From: Flavobacteriales bacterium
GTDB lineage: Bacteria; Bacteroidota; Bacteroidia; Flavobacteriales_F; PHOS-HE28
Direction of reading: 5' to 3'
DNA length: 54,713 nucleotides
NCBI GenBank assembly: GCA_020847755.1
Contig: JADLBK010000213.1
Location: 1 to 54,713 of the forward strand
Below, piece by piece: positions 29,875-38,821 of the stretch. The translations under genes were made by a program, and so were the position numbers. Each line of letters starts with the position of its first letter. The stretch's first letter is position 1. The notes beneath the pieces are model-generated. The model was given only the letters and a program-made list of their open reading frames with translations, was not told the DNA's origin and ran no database searches.

Positions 29875-31568
29875 GGATGCAGCCGGGCGAAGAGGGTGGA
29901 GAGTTTCCGTTGTCGTTCGCGCGCGGCGCGGTCCGGCACCCGCAGGAAGCGCTTGCCGTCGACGAGCGTCACTTCGCCCACGGCGCTCACCGTGTGCAGG
30001 CCCTTGGAGTAGGCGCAGTTGGTGATGGGGCCCACCGTGCGCACCGCCTCCTCGTGGAAGGCCGTGGGGCTGAGTTCGAGCACGCGGTGGAACACCACGC
30101 GACCCCCGTACGTGAGGCTGCTGTCCTGCCCCGGACGGTACAGGGCACCATGGTGCACGAAGGGCGTGCCGGCCGGACGCGCGGAGCGCACATCGGTCTT
30201 CACCGGGTTCAGGGGATGTGGCAGGAAGGGCCCGTGGAGGTCCGCGGCATGATAGAGGAAGAGCTCGGTGTTGGTGAGCGGCGCCTTGGTGCCGAAGAGC
30301 CACCAACGGCCGTTCCAGTGCACCGGGGTGGGGTCGTACAGCGGCTCCTCCAGCAGGGTGGCCACGGGCTCCATCCGGGAGAGCGTTTCGTCGAGCACAT
30401 AGAGCTGCACACAGCCCAGCGCCGCCTGCTCGGGGATCACGCAGATGCGCCCCTCATGCCGCAGCACGAACGGGTAGGAGAGATGGTGTGGAAGGTCGAG
30501 CAGCGTGCGCGAGCGCTTCAGCACGTTGTCGCGCTTGGGTCGCAGGCGTGCGATCTCGCCTTTGGCGCGCGCATGGTCGTACTTCTCGTACAGCACATGC
30601 AATTGCCCCTCGGCGTCGGTGAACCCGAAGGGATCGGCGCGGAACGAGCGCTCGGCGGGCGCCGGAAGCCAGCGCACGTTCAGGCTGGGCTTCTCCTCCA
30701 GCAGCCGGTGGATCGGCTGGTTCAGCACGCCGATGTTCCACTCCTCGTGCCGCGTGAGCGATGCACGGTGGAAGCGCAGCTTGTTGCGCAGCTGCACGAC
30801 CAGGAAGCGCAGGAAGGTGAGGTTGCCGGGATAGCGCAGGATCGGTGCGGTGGTGCCGCTCTGGCGGCCCTGTGCGGCATCCGGGTCGCCGGCCAGGATG
30901 CGGCGCATGACCAGGGCGGGCCATGCGGCGCTGTGGCGCAGCACGGTGTCCACGGTCTCCCGCAGGGAATGGTCCACCACGCCGAACCAGCCCTTGTGCA
31001 GGATGCGGCCGCCATCCAGCTTCTCGGTGAGCCGCGGTAGCACGGCCCCCATCACCGGTTCGCCGCGCAGGAGCTCCCAGAGGCCGGGAGGGCCGCCGCG
31101 GTAGTGCTCCTCATCGCCGTGGTGGAAGCTCCACACCCCGTGGGTGGCCGCCTCCAGCACCTCGCCCCGCAGGATGTTGAAGCCGAAGCGCAGCAGCACA
31201 TCGGGGCGGTGCGCACGGATGCGGGCGATGTCCTCGGCGCTGAAGTACTGGCCATGGCCGCGGCGTTCCACGGTGCACGCGATCGCCGGCACGCCGTGCA
31301 GCAGTGCGCTCACATACTCGGGCGCCATCGCGGCCGGCCTGAAGTGCTTCCGGCGGTAGCGCAGGTAGAGCGCGATCCGCCAGGGATGGCGAAGGAGCCG
31401 CTGCCCCAGGCTGCGCGGTGCAGCTGGCGTGGGCGTGGGCCGCACCACGAGCACCAGGTCCACGCCATCCACGGCCAGCACGTGGCGCAGGCATTCGGCC
31501 TGCCAGTGCTGCAGCACGGCCCCATCGCACAGCAGGCCCACGCGGAGCCGGGGTTCGGTGGCGTTCAT
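29871..31568 (-). CDS. Formyltransferase-like domain fused to a GIPC-transferase-like glycosyl domain
   Basis: N-terminus FGFNILRGEVLEAATHGVWSFHHGDEEHYRGGPPGLWELL (formyltransferase-like). C-terminus RSFRADPFGFTDAEGQLHVLYEKYDHARAKGEIA...YPFVLRHEGRICVIPEQ. Confidence 0.8.
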   Translation of the reverse strand: MNATEPRLRVGLLCDGAVLQHWQAECLRHVLAVDGVDLVLVVRPTPTPAAPRSLGQRLLRHPWRIALYLRYRRKHFRPAAMAPEYVSALLHGVPAIACTVERRGHGQYFSAEDIARIRAHRPDVLLRFGFNILRGEVLEAATHGVWSFHHGDEEHYRGGPPGLWELLRGEPVMGAVLPRLTEKLDGGRILHKGWFGVVDHSLRETVDTVLRHSAAWPALVMRRILAGDPDAAQGRQSGTTAPILRYPGNLTFLRFLVVQLRNKLRFHRASLTRHEEWNIGVLNQPIHRLLEEKPSLNVRWLPAPAERSFRADPFGFTDAEGQLHVLYEKYDHARAKGEIARLRPKRDNVLKRSRTLLDLPHHLSYPFVLRHEGRICVIPEQAALGCVQLYVLDETLSRMEPVATLLEEPLYDPTPVHWNGRWWLFGTKAPLTNTELFLYHAADLHGPFLPHPLNPVKTDVRSARPAGTPFVHHGALYRPGQDSSLTYGGRVVFHRVLELSPTAFHEEAVRTVGPITNCAYSKGLHTVSAVGEVTLVDGKRFLRVPDRAARERQRKLSTLFARLHP

Positions 31569-32707
31569 CGGGCCTGTTGGAGGGCGCGCAGCAGGGTCCG
31601 GCCCACGGCGTCCGGTCCGTAGCGGTCGTTCACCCCGGCGCGGATGGCGTCGGGGCGGTAGCGGTCGGCCTCGCGGGTGAGCCGCACCAGCGCGTCGGCC
31701 AGCGCGGCGTCATCGTCCACGGGGATCAACAGGCCGTTCATCGGGGTGATGAACGCTTCGGGGCCGCCACAGCGTGTGGCGATCACCGGACGCCCTTGCG
31801 CCAACGCCTCGCCTGTCACCACGCTGAAGGTCTCCACCCGGCTGTTCACCACCACGGCGAAGGTGCGGGCCATGTGGTCGAGCACGGCGCTGTTGGGCAG
31901 GCGGCCGAGGAACCGCACGTGGTCGGCCAGTCCGAGGGTGCGCGCCAACGCCTCCAGTTCGGCGCGGTCCGGGCCATCGCCGATCACGGTGAGGCGGAGC
32001 GAGGGCTCGTGCGCACGGGCCCGGGCCAGCGCGCGCAGCACGCCGCTCACCCGCTTGATGCGGTCCACCAGGTCGGCCACCATCAGGAAGTGGCCCGGCA
32101 GGCCGGCGGGCGGCAGCGGGCGGTCGAGCCCCGGGATGGTGTTGGGCACCACCACCGCCTCGGTGCACAGGCCGTGGCGCACGAGGGCCGCGCCCAGGTG
32201 GGGGCTCACGGCGATGAAGGCGCGGGCGCGGCGGGCGATGGCGCGGACGAAGGCCTTGAAGAGCGGTCCTTTCCGGGCGAAGGTGCCGTCCAGGTATTCG
32301 CTGCTCTGTTCCGCCAGCACGAAGGGGATGCCGCGTCGGCGCAGGCGCAGGGCCACCAACGCGGGCCGCACCAGGATGTAGGCCAGCACCAGGTCCACGG
32401 CCGGGCGCTCACGCTCCAGGACCTGCAGTGCGCGCGCGGCGGTGCGCAGGTGGCGCCACAGGTTGACGGCCTTGCGCAGCGGCGCCAGCGGCCAGGTGCA
32501 GGCGCGGTACACAGCGCGCAGCTCCCACAGCCCGTCGACGGTGCCGGACGTGAGGGTCATCGGAGCGGGGGCATCGGGATCGGCCTGTACCACCAGCACG
32601 CTCACCGGCGTATGGCGGGCCAGCGCCAGGGCCTGCTTGCGGATGAAGTCGCCCAACTGCGGGTCGCGGGGACCGGGGTACCACTTGGGGATCAGGAGCA
32701 CATGCAT
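31565..32707 (-). CDS. Glycosyltransferase family 4 protein
   Basis: MHVLLIPKWYPGPRDPQLGDFIRKQALAL, VIGDGPDRAELEALARTLGLADHVRFLGRL, GEALAQGRPVIATRCGGPEAFI. Confidence 0.95.
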   Translation of the reverse strand: MHVLLIPKWYPGPRDPQLGDFIRKQALALARHTPVSVLVVQADPDAPAPMTLTSGTVDGLWELRAVYRACTWPLAPLRKAVNLWRHLRTAARALQVLERERPAVDLVLAYILVRPALVALRLRRRGIPFVLAEQSSEYLDGTFARKGPLFKAFVRAIARRARAFIAVSPHLGAALVRHGLCTEAVVVPNTIPGLDRPLPPAGLPGHFLMVADLVDRIKRVSGVLRALARARAHEPSLRLTVIGDGPDRAELEALARTLGLADHVRFLGRLPNSAVLDHMARTFAVVVNSRVETFSVVTGEALAQGRPVIATRCGGPEAFITPMNGLLIPVDDDAALADALVRLTREADRYRPDAIRAGVNDRYGPDAVGRTLLRALQQAR

Positions 32708-32802
32708 CGCCCGGCGCAAGGTAGGCAGCCCCTGCGGGCCGATCGGAGCAACGGCATGGCGGCGTATATTTGCGGCCCCGTTGCTCCCGCGATGGGGACA
32801 TG

Positions 32803-32876
<74 letters not shown>

Positions 32877-32885
32877 CGAAGGACG

Positions 32886-32908
32886 AAGCCCCGTGAGGGG
32901 CTTTGTTC
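32886..32908 (+). terminator. Rho-independent-like terminator after tRNA-His
   Basis: AAGCCCC-GTGA-GGGGCTT followed by TGTTC. Confidence 0.7.
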
Positions 32909-32951
32909 GTTCCGGGTGGAAGCGTTCCCGCGGCGCGGCTAGGGGAAACAC

Positions 32952-32978
32952 GAACGCCCCGCACAAGGCGGGGCGTTC
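32952..32978. terminator. Strong hairpin between convergent tRNA and peroxiredoxin units
   Basis: GAACGCCCCGC-ACAAG-GCGGGGCGTTC, perfect 11-bp stem. Confidence 0.7.
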
Positions 32979-32996
32979 ACGATCTGCGGCCGTGGC

Positions 32997-33647
32997 TCAG
33001 GCCAGCTGCTTCTTCGCCAGGTAGAAGTCCACCTTCTCCAGGCTCTCATCCTTCAGGCGGGCATCCAGGTCCTTCAGGGTCTTGGGCGGCGGGATGATCA
33101 CCTTGTCGCCCTTGCGCCAGTTCACCGGCATCGCGCAGGCGTGGGCATCGGCGGTCTGCAGGGCCTCCAGCACGCGCATGATCTCGTCCATGTTGCGCCC
33201 CACGTTCAGCGGGTAGTACATGATCAGGCGGATGGTGGCGGCGGGGTCGATGAAGAAGACCGCGCGCACCGCCGCCGTGTTGCTCGTGTTCTCGTGCAGC
33301 ATGCCGTACAGCTTGGACACGCGCATGTCGATGTCGGCGATGATCGGGAAGTCCAGGTACACGCCGGTGCGCTCGCGCACGTTCTGCACCCAGGCCACGT
33401 GGCTGTGGATGCTGTCGATGCTGAGGCCGATCAACCGGGTCTTGTGCGCGGCGAACCAGTCCTTGTGCCGCGCGAACTCGCTCAACTCGGTGGTGCACAC
33501 CGGGGTGAAGTCCGCCGGATGGCTGAACAGGATGGTCCAGTGGTCCTTGATGTACTCACTGAATTTCAACGGACCGTGCGTGGTGTTGGCCTCGAAATCG
33601 GGGGCCTTGTCGCCGATGCGCGGCATGCTCGGGATGGGGGTTTCCAT
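32997..33647 (-). CDS. Peroxiredoxin (1-Cys/Prx6-like)
   Basis: HPADFTPVCTTELSEFAR, GLSIDSIHSHVAWVQNV, RLIMYYPLNVGRNMDEIMRVLEALQ. Confidence 0.95.
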   Translation of the reverse strand: METPIPSMPRIGDKAPDFEANTTHGPLKFSEYIKDHWTILFSHPADFTPVCTTELSEFARHKDWFAAHKTRLIGLSIDSIHSHVAWVQNVRERTGVYLDFPIIADIDMRVSKLYGMLHENTSNTAAVRAVFFIDPAATIRLIMYYPLNVGRNMDEIMRVLEALQTADAHACAMPVNWRKGDKVIIPPPKTLKDLDARLKDESLEKVDFYLAKKQLA

Positions 33648-33791
33648 GGGTCGTTGGATCTGCAGCGGCAAAGCTAACCGGGCCTTTTCGGTGCGGAGGT
33701 GATGAGGGTCACCGAGGGGAGGTGCGGTTGAAAACTATTTCCAGTCCGACCGGATAGAATTGGTCGTTGTTGAAGTATAGCTTGTGTGCTG

Positions 33792-34787
33792 ATGAAACGA
33801 ACGTTGCCATTTCTGTTGGTTGGGCTATTGAGGCTTCCCGGCGTAGCGCAGAACCTCGTACCCAATGGGAGTTTCGAAGAGTACGATACATGTGCGTCAC
33901 CGCTGGTCGGCTATGGTATGTATGCTACTGGTTGGCTGAACCTGCATACCCAGTCAGCCGATTACTTCAATGCATGCAATACGGGAGGCGTTGTGGATGT
34001 GCCCTACAGCCAGTTCGGGTACCAGTATCCGGCGGATGGAGACGCATATGTGGGCATGGCGACGGCCTTCCCTGGATTGGATTGGTACCGGGAGATGGTG
34101 GGCATCGAATTGACCGAGCCCTTGCAGCCGGGTGTTCCAGTGTGCCTCTCGTTCAAGATGGCCGTGGGTGGTTTCGGAAGCTGGAGTGGCAACTCGAGCT
34201 TCAGAACGAGCAAGGGAGTGGGGCTGAAGTTCCTCACTCAGCTGCCCACCGACTGGCAGAGCTACCTCTACCCCAACAGCGCCGCACTGTTCTTGGATGA
34301 AGTACCCACGGATACCTCTCAATGGTATGCGGTGTCAGGTACATACACGCCTGATTCGGCTTACACCCATTTGGTGGTGGGTAATTTCTTCTCCGATTCG
34401 ATCAGCGAAGTCACCATCTTGGATTCGACAGGATTTGGAACGTTTGAGGCGTCTTACGCATTCATCGACGATGTGCGTGCATCCTTTACCTTATCTTATT
34501 GCACCCAAGAAGTAGGCGTTGAGGAGGCGGGTATGGAGGCGCTGATGGCCTACCCTGTGCCGTGCTCAGATATGCTGCGGGTGCGCATTCGTGAAGGTGC
34601 TGTGCGGCCCCTTCACTATTCCCTGCGCGATATGGCGGGCCGGGAATTGGTGCACGGGCTACCGGAACCCGATGCTGGGGAGTTCATAATCAACACCCAG
34701 CACCTGCCCAGCGGGGTCTACGTACTCCAAGTGACCACAACGCAAGGGAGCTTGCCCGCCCTTTCTGTCATCCATGTATCACCCTAA
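33792..34787 (+). CDS. T9SS-type secreted protein, paralog A
   Basis: Signal peptide; NLVPNGSFEEYDTC...DYFNACNTGGVVDVPYSQFGYQ; C-terminal T9SS-like AYPVPCSDMLRVR...LPSGVYVLQVTT. Paralogous to 35221..36207. Confidence 0.85.
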   Translation: MKRTLPFLLVGLLRLPGVAQNLVPNGSFEEYDTCASPLVGYGMYATGWLNLHTQSADYFNACNTGGVVDVPYSQFGYQYPADGDAYVGMATAFPGLDWYREMVGIELTEPLQPGVPVCLSFKMAVGGFGSWSGNSSFRTSKGVGLKFLTQLPTDWQSYLYPNSAALFLDEVPTDTSQWYAVSGTYTPDSAYTHLVVGNFFSDSISEVTILDSTGFGTFEASYAFIDDVRASFTLSYCTQEVGVEEAGMEALMAYPVPCSDMLRVRIREGAVRPLHYSLRDMAGRELVHGLPEPDAGEFIINTQHLPSGVYVLQVTTTQGSLPALSVIHVSP

Positions 34788-34801
34788 AAAACGCTCGGAT
34801 C

Positions 34802-35182
34802 ATGAGAACGCGAATTTGCTCATTGGCCGGTCTTGTAGCTTTCTTTACCGCGACGGTGGTCGTGGCGCAAGATGCGGATCATCTGACCACCAACGGACTT
34901 GGACAGTCGTTTCTGGCGCCGGATGCCCTTGTTCCGGGAGGGCTCGGTGTCCTGCCCGTGAACCTCACCGTTGGCACCGCCGCTGGCCTCAACGCCACCC
35001 TCCGCGTCCGCGGCGACCAATTGCCGGTGAACGATGCGTTCGTCGGTACATCCCTCGCCACCTTCCGCACGGATGTGGGCAATGGGAACAACCAGAACTG
35101 GAGCATGGTACGGGGCACACTGGAGATCGGGCGGCTGTGGCACGCAGGAAGGCGAACGGTTGAAAACTATTTCGGGTGCTGA
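34802..35182 (+). pseudogene. Truncated 5' copy of the tail-fibre-domain gene
   Basis: Residues ...ATLRVRGDQLPVNDAFVGTSLATFRTDVGNGNNQNWSMVRGTLEIGRLWH match the gene at 36220..38736, then the frame runs into the next promoter region and stops. Confidence 0.85.
34994..35143 (+). repeat. 150-bp near-identical direct repeat, copy 1 (pair with 36409..36558)
   Basis: Read side by side, four mismatches over 150 bp; the stretch from TTGCCGGTGAACG to GGGCGGCT is identical. Confidence 0.95.
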
Positions 35183-35220
35183 GGTGGACAATTCAGAACA
35201 CGCGGAGCATAGCTTGGGAC

Positions 35221-36207
35221 ATGAAGCGAAGGTGGATACTAGCTGTGGCGTTGCTGATCGGGCGCAGTGGCGTAGCGCAGAACTTTGTGCCCAACGGGAG
35301 TTTTGAGGAGTATGCCATCTGTCCCGACTATTTCAGCCAATGGGCTTTGGTAGAGGGCTGGACGAGTCCGTACACCCTGAGCAGCGATTATTTCAATGCC
35401 TGCTCAGCAGGGGTGATCGCTGGCGTGCCGCTCAACCAGTTCGGGTATCAGCTGGCTTATGATGGTGATGGGTACATGGGCTTGGCCACCTATGCCCAAG
35501 GCGATCCGGACTACCGAGAGGTCATCGCTGCGGAACTTCTTCAGCCACTACAGGTAGGAGTTCCGGTCTGTGTCTCCATGAAAGTGACTTGTGGCGGTTT
35601 CGTCGCGGGTTCGGCCAATTCCGCGGCTTGGCGAGCGCGCGGGCCTGGGCTGCGCTTTTTTGTGGAACTCCCGACCGATTGGGGTGCGCTCCTATATCCG
35701 AACGATGCGGTGATCCACATGGATACGGTGCTGGCCGACACAACGGATTGGATCGATGTCAGTGGGACCTACGTACCGGACTCCGCCTATCGCTTTCTGG
35801 CCATCACCAATTTTTTCGCCGATTCGCTGAGTTGGCCTGAAGTACAGGACATAGGAGGGGGGTTTCCTTTGGCATACGCTTTTGTTGACGATGTGCGGGT
35901 TTCCGAAAACCTATCCTACTGTGGTTCGAACGTGGGTGCGGTTGAGCGTACAACCACGGGTATACAAGTGGTATGGGACGCGATAGGGAACGTGGTGACC
36001 ATTCGCTCCGACGACCCGTTATTGTCAAGTACGCCAATCGTTCTGCTGAATACACAAGGCCAGTTGGTGCGCGAGGTGCGGTGGCCGCCGGGTGCTTCCC
36101 AGATCGTGTTCTCAACGGCGGACTTGGACGCTGGCTTGTACGTGTTGAACTACGGCGGTAGTCGAGGCGCCGCCAGTTTCTTACGCCTCGTTCACTCCCC
36201 CCCCTAA
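35221..36207 (+). CDS. T9SS-type secreted protein, paralog B
   Basis: NFVPNGSFEEYAIC...DYFNACSAGVIAGVPLNQFGYQLAYDGDGYMGLAT...YAFVDDVRVSENLSYC; diverged paralog of A. Confidence 0.85.
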   Translation: MKRRWILAVALLIGRSGVAQNFVPNGSFEEYAICPDYFSQWALVEGWTSPYTLSSDYFNACSAGVIAGVPLNQFGYQLAYDGDGYMGLATYAQGDPDYREVIAAELLQPLQVGVPVCVSMKVTCGGFVAGSANSAAWRARGPGLRFFVELPTDWGALLYPNDAVIHMDTVLADTTDWIDVSGTYVPDSAYRFLAITNFFADSLSWPEVQDIGGGFPLAYAFVDDVRVSENLSYCGSNVGAVERTTTGIQVVWDAIGNVVTIRSDDPLLSSTPIVLLNTQGQLVREVRWPPGASQIVFSTADLDAGLYVLNYGGSRGAASFLRLVHSPP

Positions 36208-36219
36208 CACGTCGACGCC

Positions 36220-38736
36220 ATGTACAACCTCCTTCTTCGAACAGCGCCGCTCGCCTTGGTGCTCGCACTGTCCTTGCCGTCATTCGGCCAAGGCAACAAC
36301 ATGTTCCAGTCCACTGGAGCAGGTGATCAGTATCTGGCTCCCTCGCCGCCGCTGTTCCCGTTCGCACCGCGCAGTGTGAACATCGGCACGTTGCCGATTG
36401 GCTTGGCAGCCACCCTCCGCGTGCGTGGCGACCAGTTGCCGGTGAACGATGCGTTCGTCGGTACATCCCTCGCCACCTTCCGCACGGATGTGGGCAATGG
36501 GAACAACCAGAACTGGAGCATGGTACGGGGCACACTGGAGATCGGGCGGCTCTGGCACACCAATCCTAGCACCGCGTTCGTGGTGCAGGCCCGTCAGCCC
36601 GATGGCAACCTGTGGCTGCGGAATTCCGAGAGCGACGGCGTCGTCGTCCACTTCAACGGTACGGCAGGTACACTGCTGAACGGCTATACCTTGAACCGGC
36701 AAGCCTTCGTGGCCATCGGCGAGGACGGGGCCCAGGCCGGTCTTGGTCCCAACGCCCCGTGGTCCCGTGTGCATCTGGTGCATCCCACGCAAGGTGCGTC
36801 GCCGGCCACGTTCGGCTACCGCCCGCAGTTCCGCAATGGCATCACGCTCACGGGCAACAGCGATCTGGCCTACGTGGGGCAGCTCTACGACCAAGGTGCG
36901 GCGGGCACCGGCGCCGAGCAGGATGACAACAGCGCGTTCGGCTTCGTGTGGGGCGATAACGCCCTGCCGGCCGGCGATGCCCATGCCTGGGACCATGCGA
37001 CCTTCCGGTTCGTGGGCGCGCTGGGTGTGGGCGGCTCGGCGGGCACGGTGAACGGCCTGGAGCTCCTGCGCCTGCGGCCCTACCGCGCCAACGCCAACGA
37101 CCCGGTGCAGGGCTTCGTGGGCATCGGCGACTATGTGAACAGCGCCACGCAGCCCAGCGAGCGGCTGGATGTGCTCAACGGCAAGGTCCGCATCCGATCC
37201 CTGCCCACCGATCCGCCGAGCAGCAGCAACGAGGTGGTGACCGTGAACATGACCACCGGTGTGCTGGAGCACCGCCCCTTCAGCAACCTGCCGAACAACT
37301 GCGAGTGGGAGATGGGGAGCCTGGTGCAGCACGTGTGGACCGCCGAAGGGGCCGCCGATCCGGCGTGCCCGGATGCGGCGGAGAACGTGGGGATCGGTAC
37401 ACCGACGCCTACCGCCAAACTGCATGTGGTGGATGACACGCCGGATGCCAACAACGCCATCGTCGGCGTGCGCTGCATCGTGCAAGGTGCGAGTCTCTCC
37501 TCCAACGGGCTGGACGTGCAGGTGACCTCCGGAACGGGTGCGGTGAGCACCACGCGCATCGGCGGCAATTTTTTCAGTGAGGATGCGGAGAACCAGAACT
37601 ATGGCGTGAAGAGCGTGGCTCAGCTGACCGTGGCACAAGGCGGAGGTTCGCAAGGGAACCGCGGCGTGTACGGTCAGGCCGACCTTCGCGGAGGCATCAC
37701 GCTTTACAACACCGGTGTGGAAGGGCAGGCCTCCTTCTCGGCCGGCTCGCTGGCCACCAACAACCTCGGTGTCCGGGGTTTCGCCTCCGGCCTCAACGAT
37801 CCCGGACTGCTCAACAATGTCGGGGTCATGGGCCAAGCCTCGTTCGCTCGCCAGAACTACGGGGGTTGGTTCTTTGCGGAGTCCACCGGACCAGGTGAGA
37901 ACTACGGGGTCCTTGCCCGTGCGAACAACGCCTCCTCGAACAATTACGGGATCTATTCCTACGCACCTGTAGGACCGAACAACTGGGCGGGATACTTCAA
38001 CGGGGACGTTTGGATCCAGGGCAATGGATTCGTCAATAATGGTATACCGATCATGTCGGATGAGAACTTGAAGACGAACGTTGCTGCTCTAGCGAACGGG
38101 CTGTCGCGTGTTCTTCAATTGCAACCGAAGACCTACACGTTCAGAACGACAGATTTTCCCATGATGAACCTGAGCACAGGTGACCAGATCGGGTTGATCG
38201 CTCAGGAGGTTCAACAGGTAGTGCCTGAAGCGGTTACCAGTGCCATGTTCCCAGCTCAGTTTGACTCGTTGGGCAACCAGGTCAGCGCGGCCTTTCCGGT
38301 GATGGGCGTGGACTATATCAAGCTCATTCCTCTGCTGATCGGGGCGATCCACGAGCAACAGGCCCAGATCATCGCCATGCAACAGGACCTGGCCGATTGC
38401 TGCGCCAGCACGGGGTCCACCGATGGTCGCGCTCCTCAACCCGGCACCGATCACCGGTCGATCCCCGTGGCGGGGGAGGGCGATGCGCGCCTCACCATCA
38501 CGCCGAACCCCTTTCAGGATCAGGCGGTGATCGGGTTCGAGCTCCCGCGGTCGGCGCGGGTGGCGCTGCTGGTGTGCGATGGCCTGGGCAAGGAGCTCTT
38601 CACCCTGTTCGAGGGCAGCTTGTCCGCCGGTCCGCAGCGGCGCGACTGGGACACGGGCTACCTGGCGCCCGGCCTGTACCACGTGACCCTTCTGGTCGAT
38701 GGCGAGCCAATGATCCGCAAGGCGGTGAAGCTTTAG
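36220..38736 (+). CDS. Tail-fibre/endosialidase-chaperone (S74-like) domain protein with T9SS C-terminal domain
   Basis: MSDENLKTNVAALANGLSRVLQLQPKTYTFRTTDFP...GLIAQEVQQVVPEAV; C-terminal TPNPFQDQAVIGFELP...APGLYHVTLLVDGEPMIRKAVKL. Confidence 0.9.
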   Translation: MYNLLLRTAPLALVLALSLPSFGQGNNMFQSTGAGDQYLAPSPPLFPFAPRSVNIGTLPIGLAATLRVRGDQLPVNDAFVGTSLATFRTDVGNGNNQNWSMVRGTLEIGRLWHTNPSTAFVVQARQPDGNLWLRNSESDGVVVHFNGTAGTLLNGYTLNRQAFVAIGEDGAQAGLGPNAPWSRVHLVHPTQGASPATFGYRPQFRNGITLTGNSDLAYVGQLYDQGAAGTGAEQDDNSAFGFVWGDNALPAGDAHAWDHATFRFVGALGVGGSAGTVNGLELLRLRPYRANANDPVQGFVGIGDYVNSATQPSERLDVLNGKVRIRSLPTDPPSSSNEVVTVNMTTGVLEHRPFSNLPNNCEWEMGSLVQHVWTAEGAADPACPDAAENVGIGTPTPTAKLHVVDDTPDANNAIVGVRCIVQGASLSSNGLDVQVTSGTGAVSTTRIGGNFFSEDAENQNYGVKSVAQLTVAQGGGSQGNRGVYGQADLRGGITLYNTGVEGQASFSAGSLATNNLGVRGFASGLNDPGLLNNVGVMGQASFARQNYGGWFFAESTGPGENYGVLARANNASSNNYGIYSYAPVGPNNWAGYFNGDVWIQGNGFVNNGIPIMSDENLKTNVAALANGLSRVLQLQPKTYTFRTTDFPMMNLSTGDQIGLIAQEVQQVVPEAVTSAMFPAQFDSLGNQVSAAFPVMGVDYIKLIPLLIGAIHEQQAQIIAMQQDLADCCASTGSTDGRAPQPGTDHRSIPVAGEGDARLTITPNPFQDQAVIGFELPRSARVALLVCDGLGKELFTLFEGSLSAGPQRRDWDTGYLAPGLYHVTLLVDGEPMIRKAVKL
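36409..36558 (+). repeat. 150-bp near-identical direct repeat, copy 2 (pair with 34994..35143)
   Basis: See copy 1. Confidence 0.95.
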
Positions 38737-38767
38737 GACGATCCGCCTTCGTCGGAACCGATCCGGT

Positions 38768-38815
38768 CCATGTCCCCATGTGGTCATCCGCACATGTGCT
38801 CATGTGCGCATGACC
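38768..38815. repeat. Degenerate period-8 tandem repeat (nCATGTGn), able to fold as a hairpin
   Basis: CCATGTCC CCATGTGG TCATCCGC ACATGTGC TCATGTGC GCATGACC; 38782-38815 pairs GGTCAT..GCACAT with ATGTGC..ATGACC. Confidence 0.8.
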
Positions 38816-38821
38816 ATCGCT

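Noticed and set aside
33725-38736. Prophage explanation for the tail-fibre-domain genes
   Set aside because: No capsid, terminase, portal or other phage genes nearby; signal peptides and T9SS-type C-termini indicate secreted cell-surface proteins.
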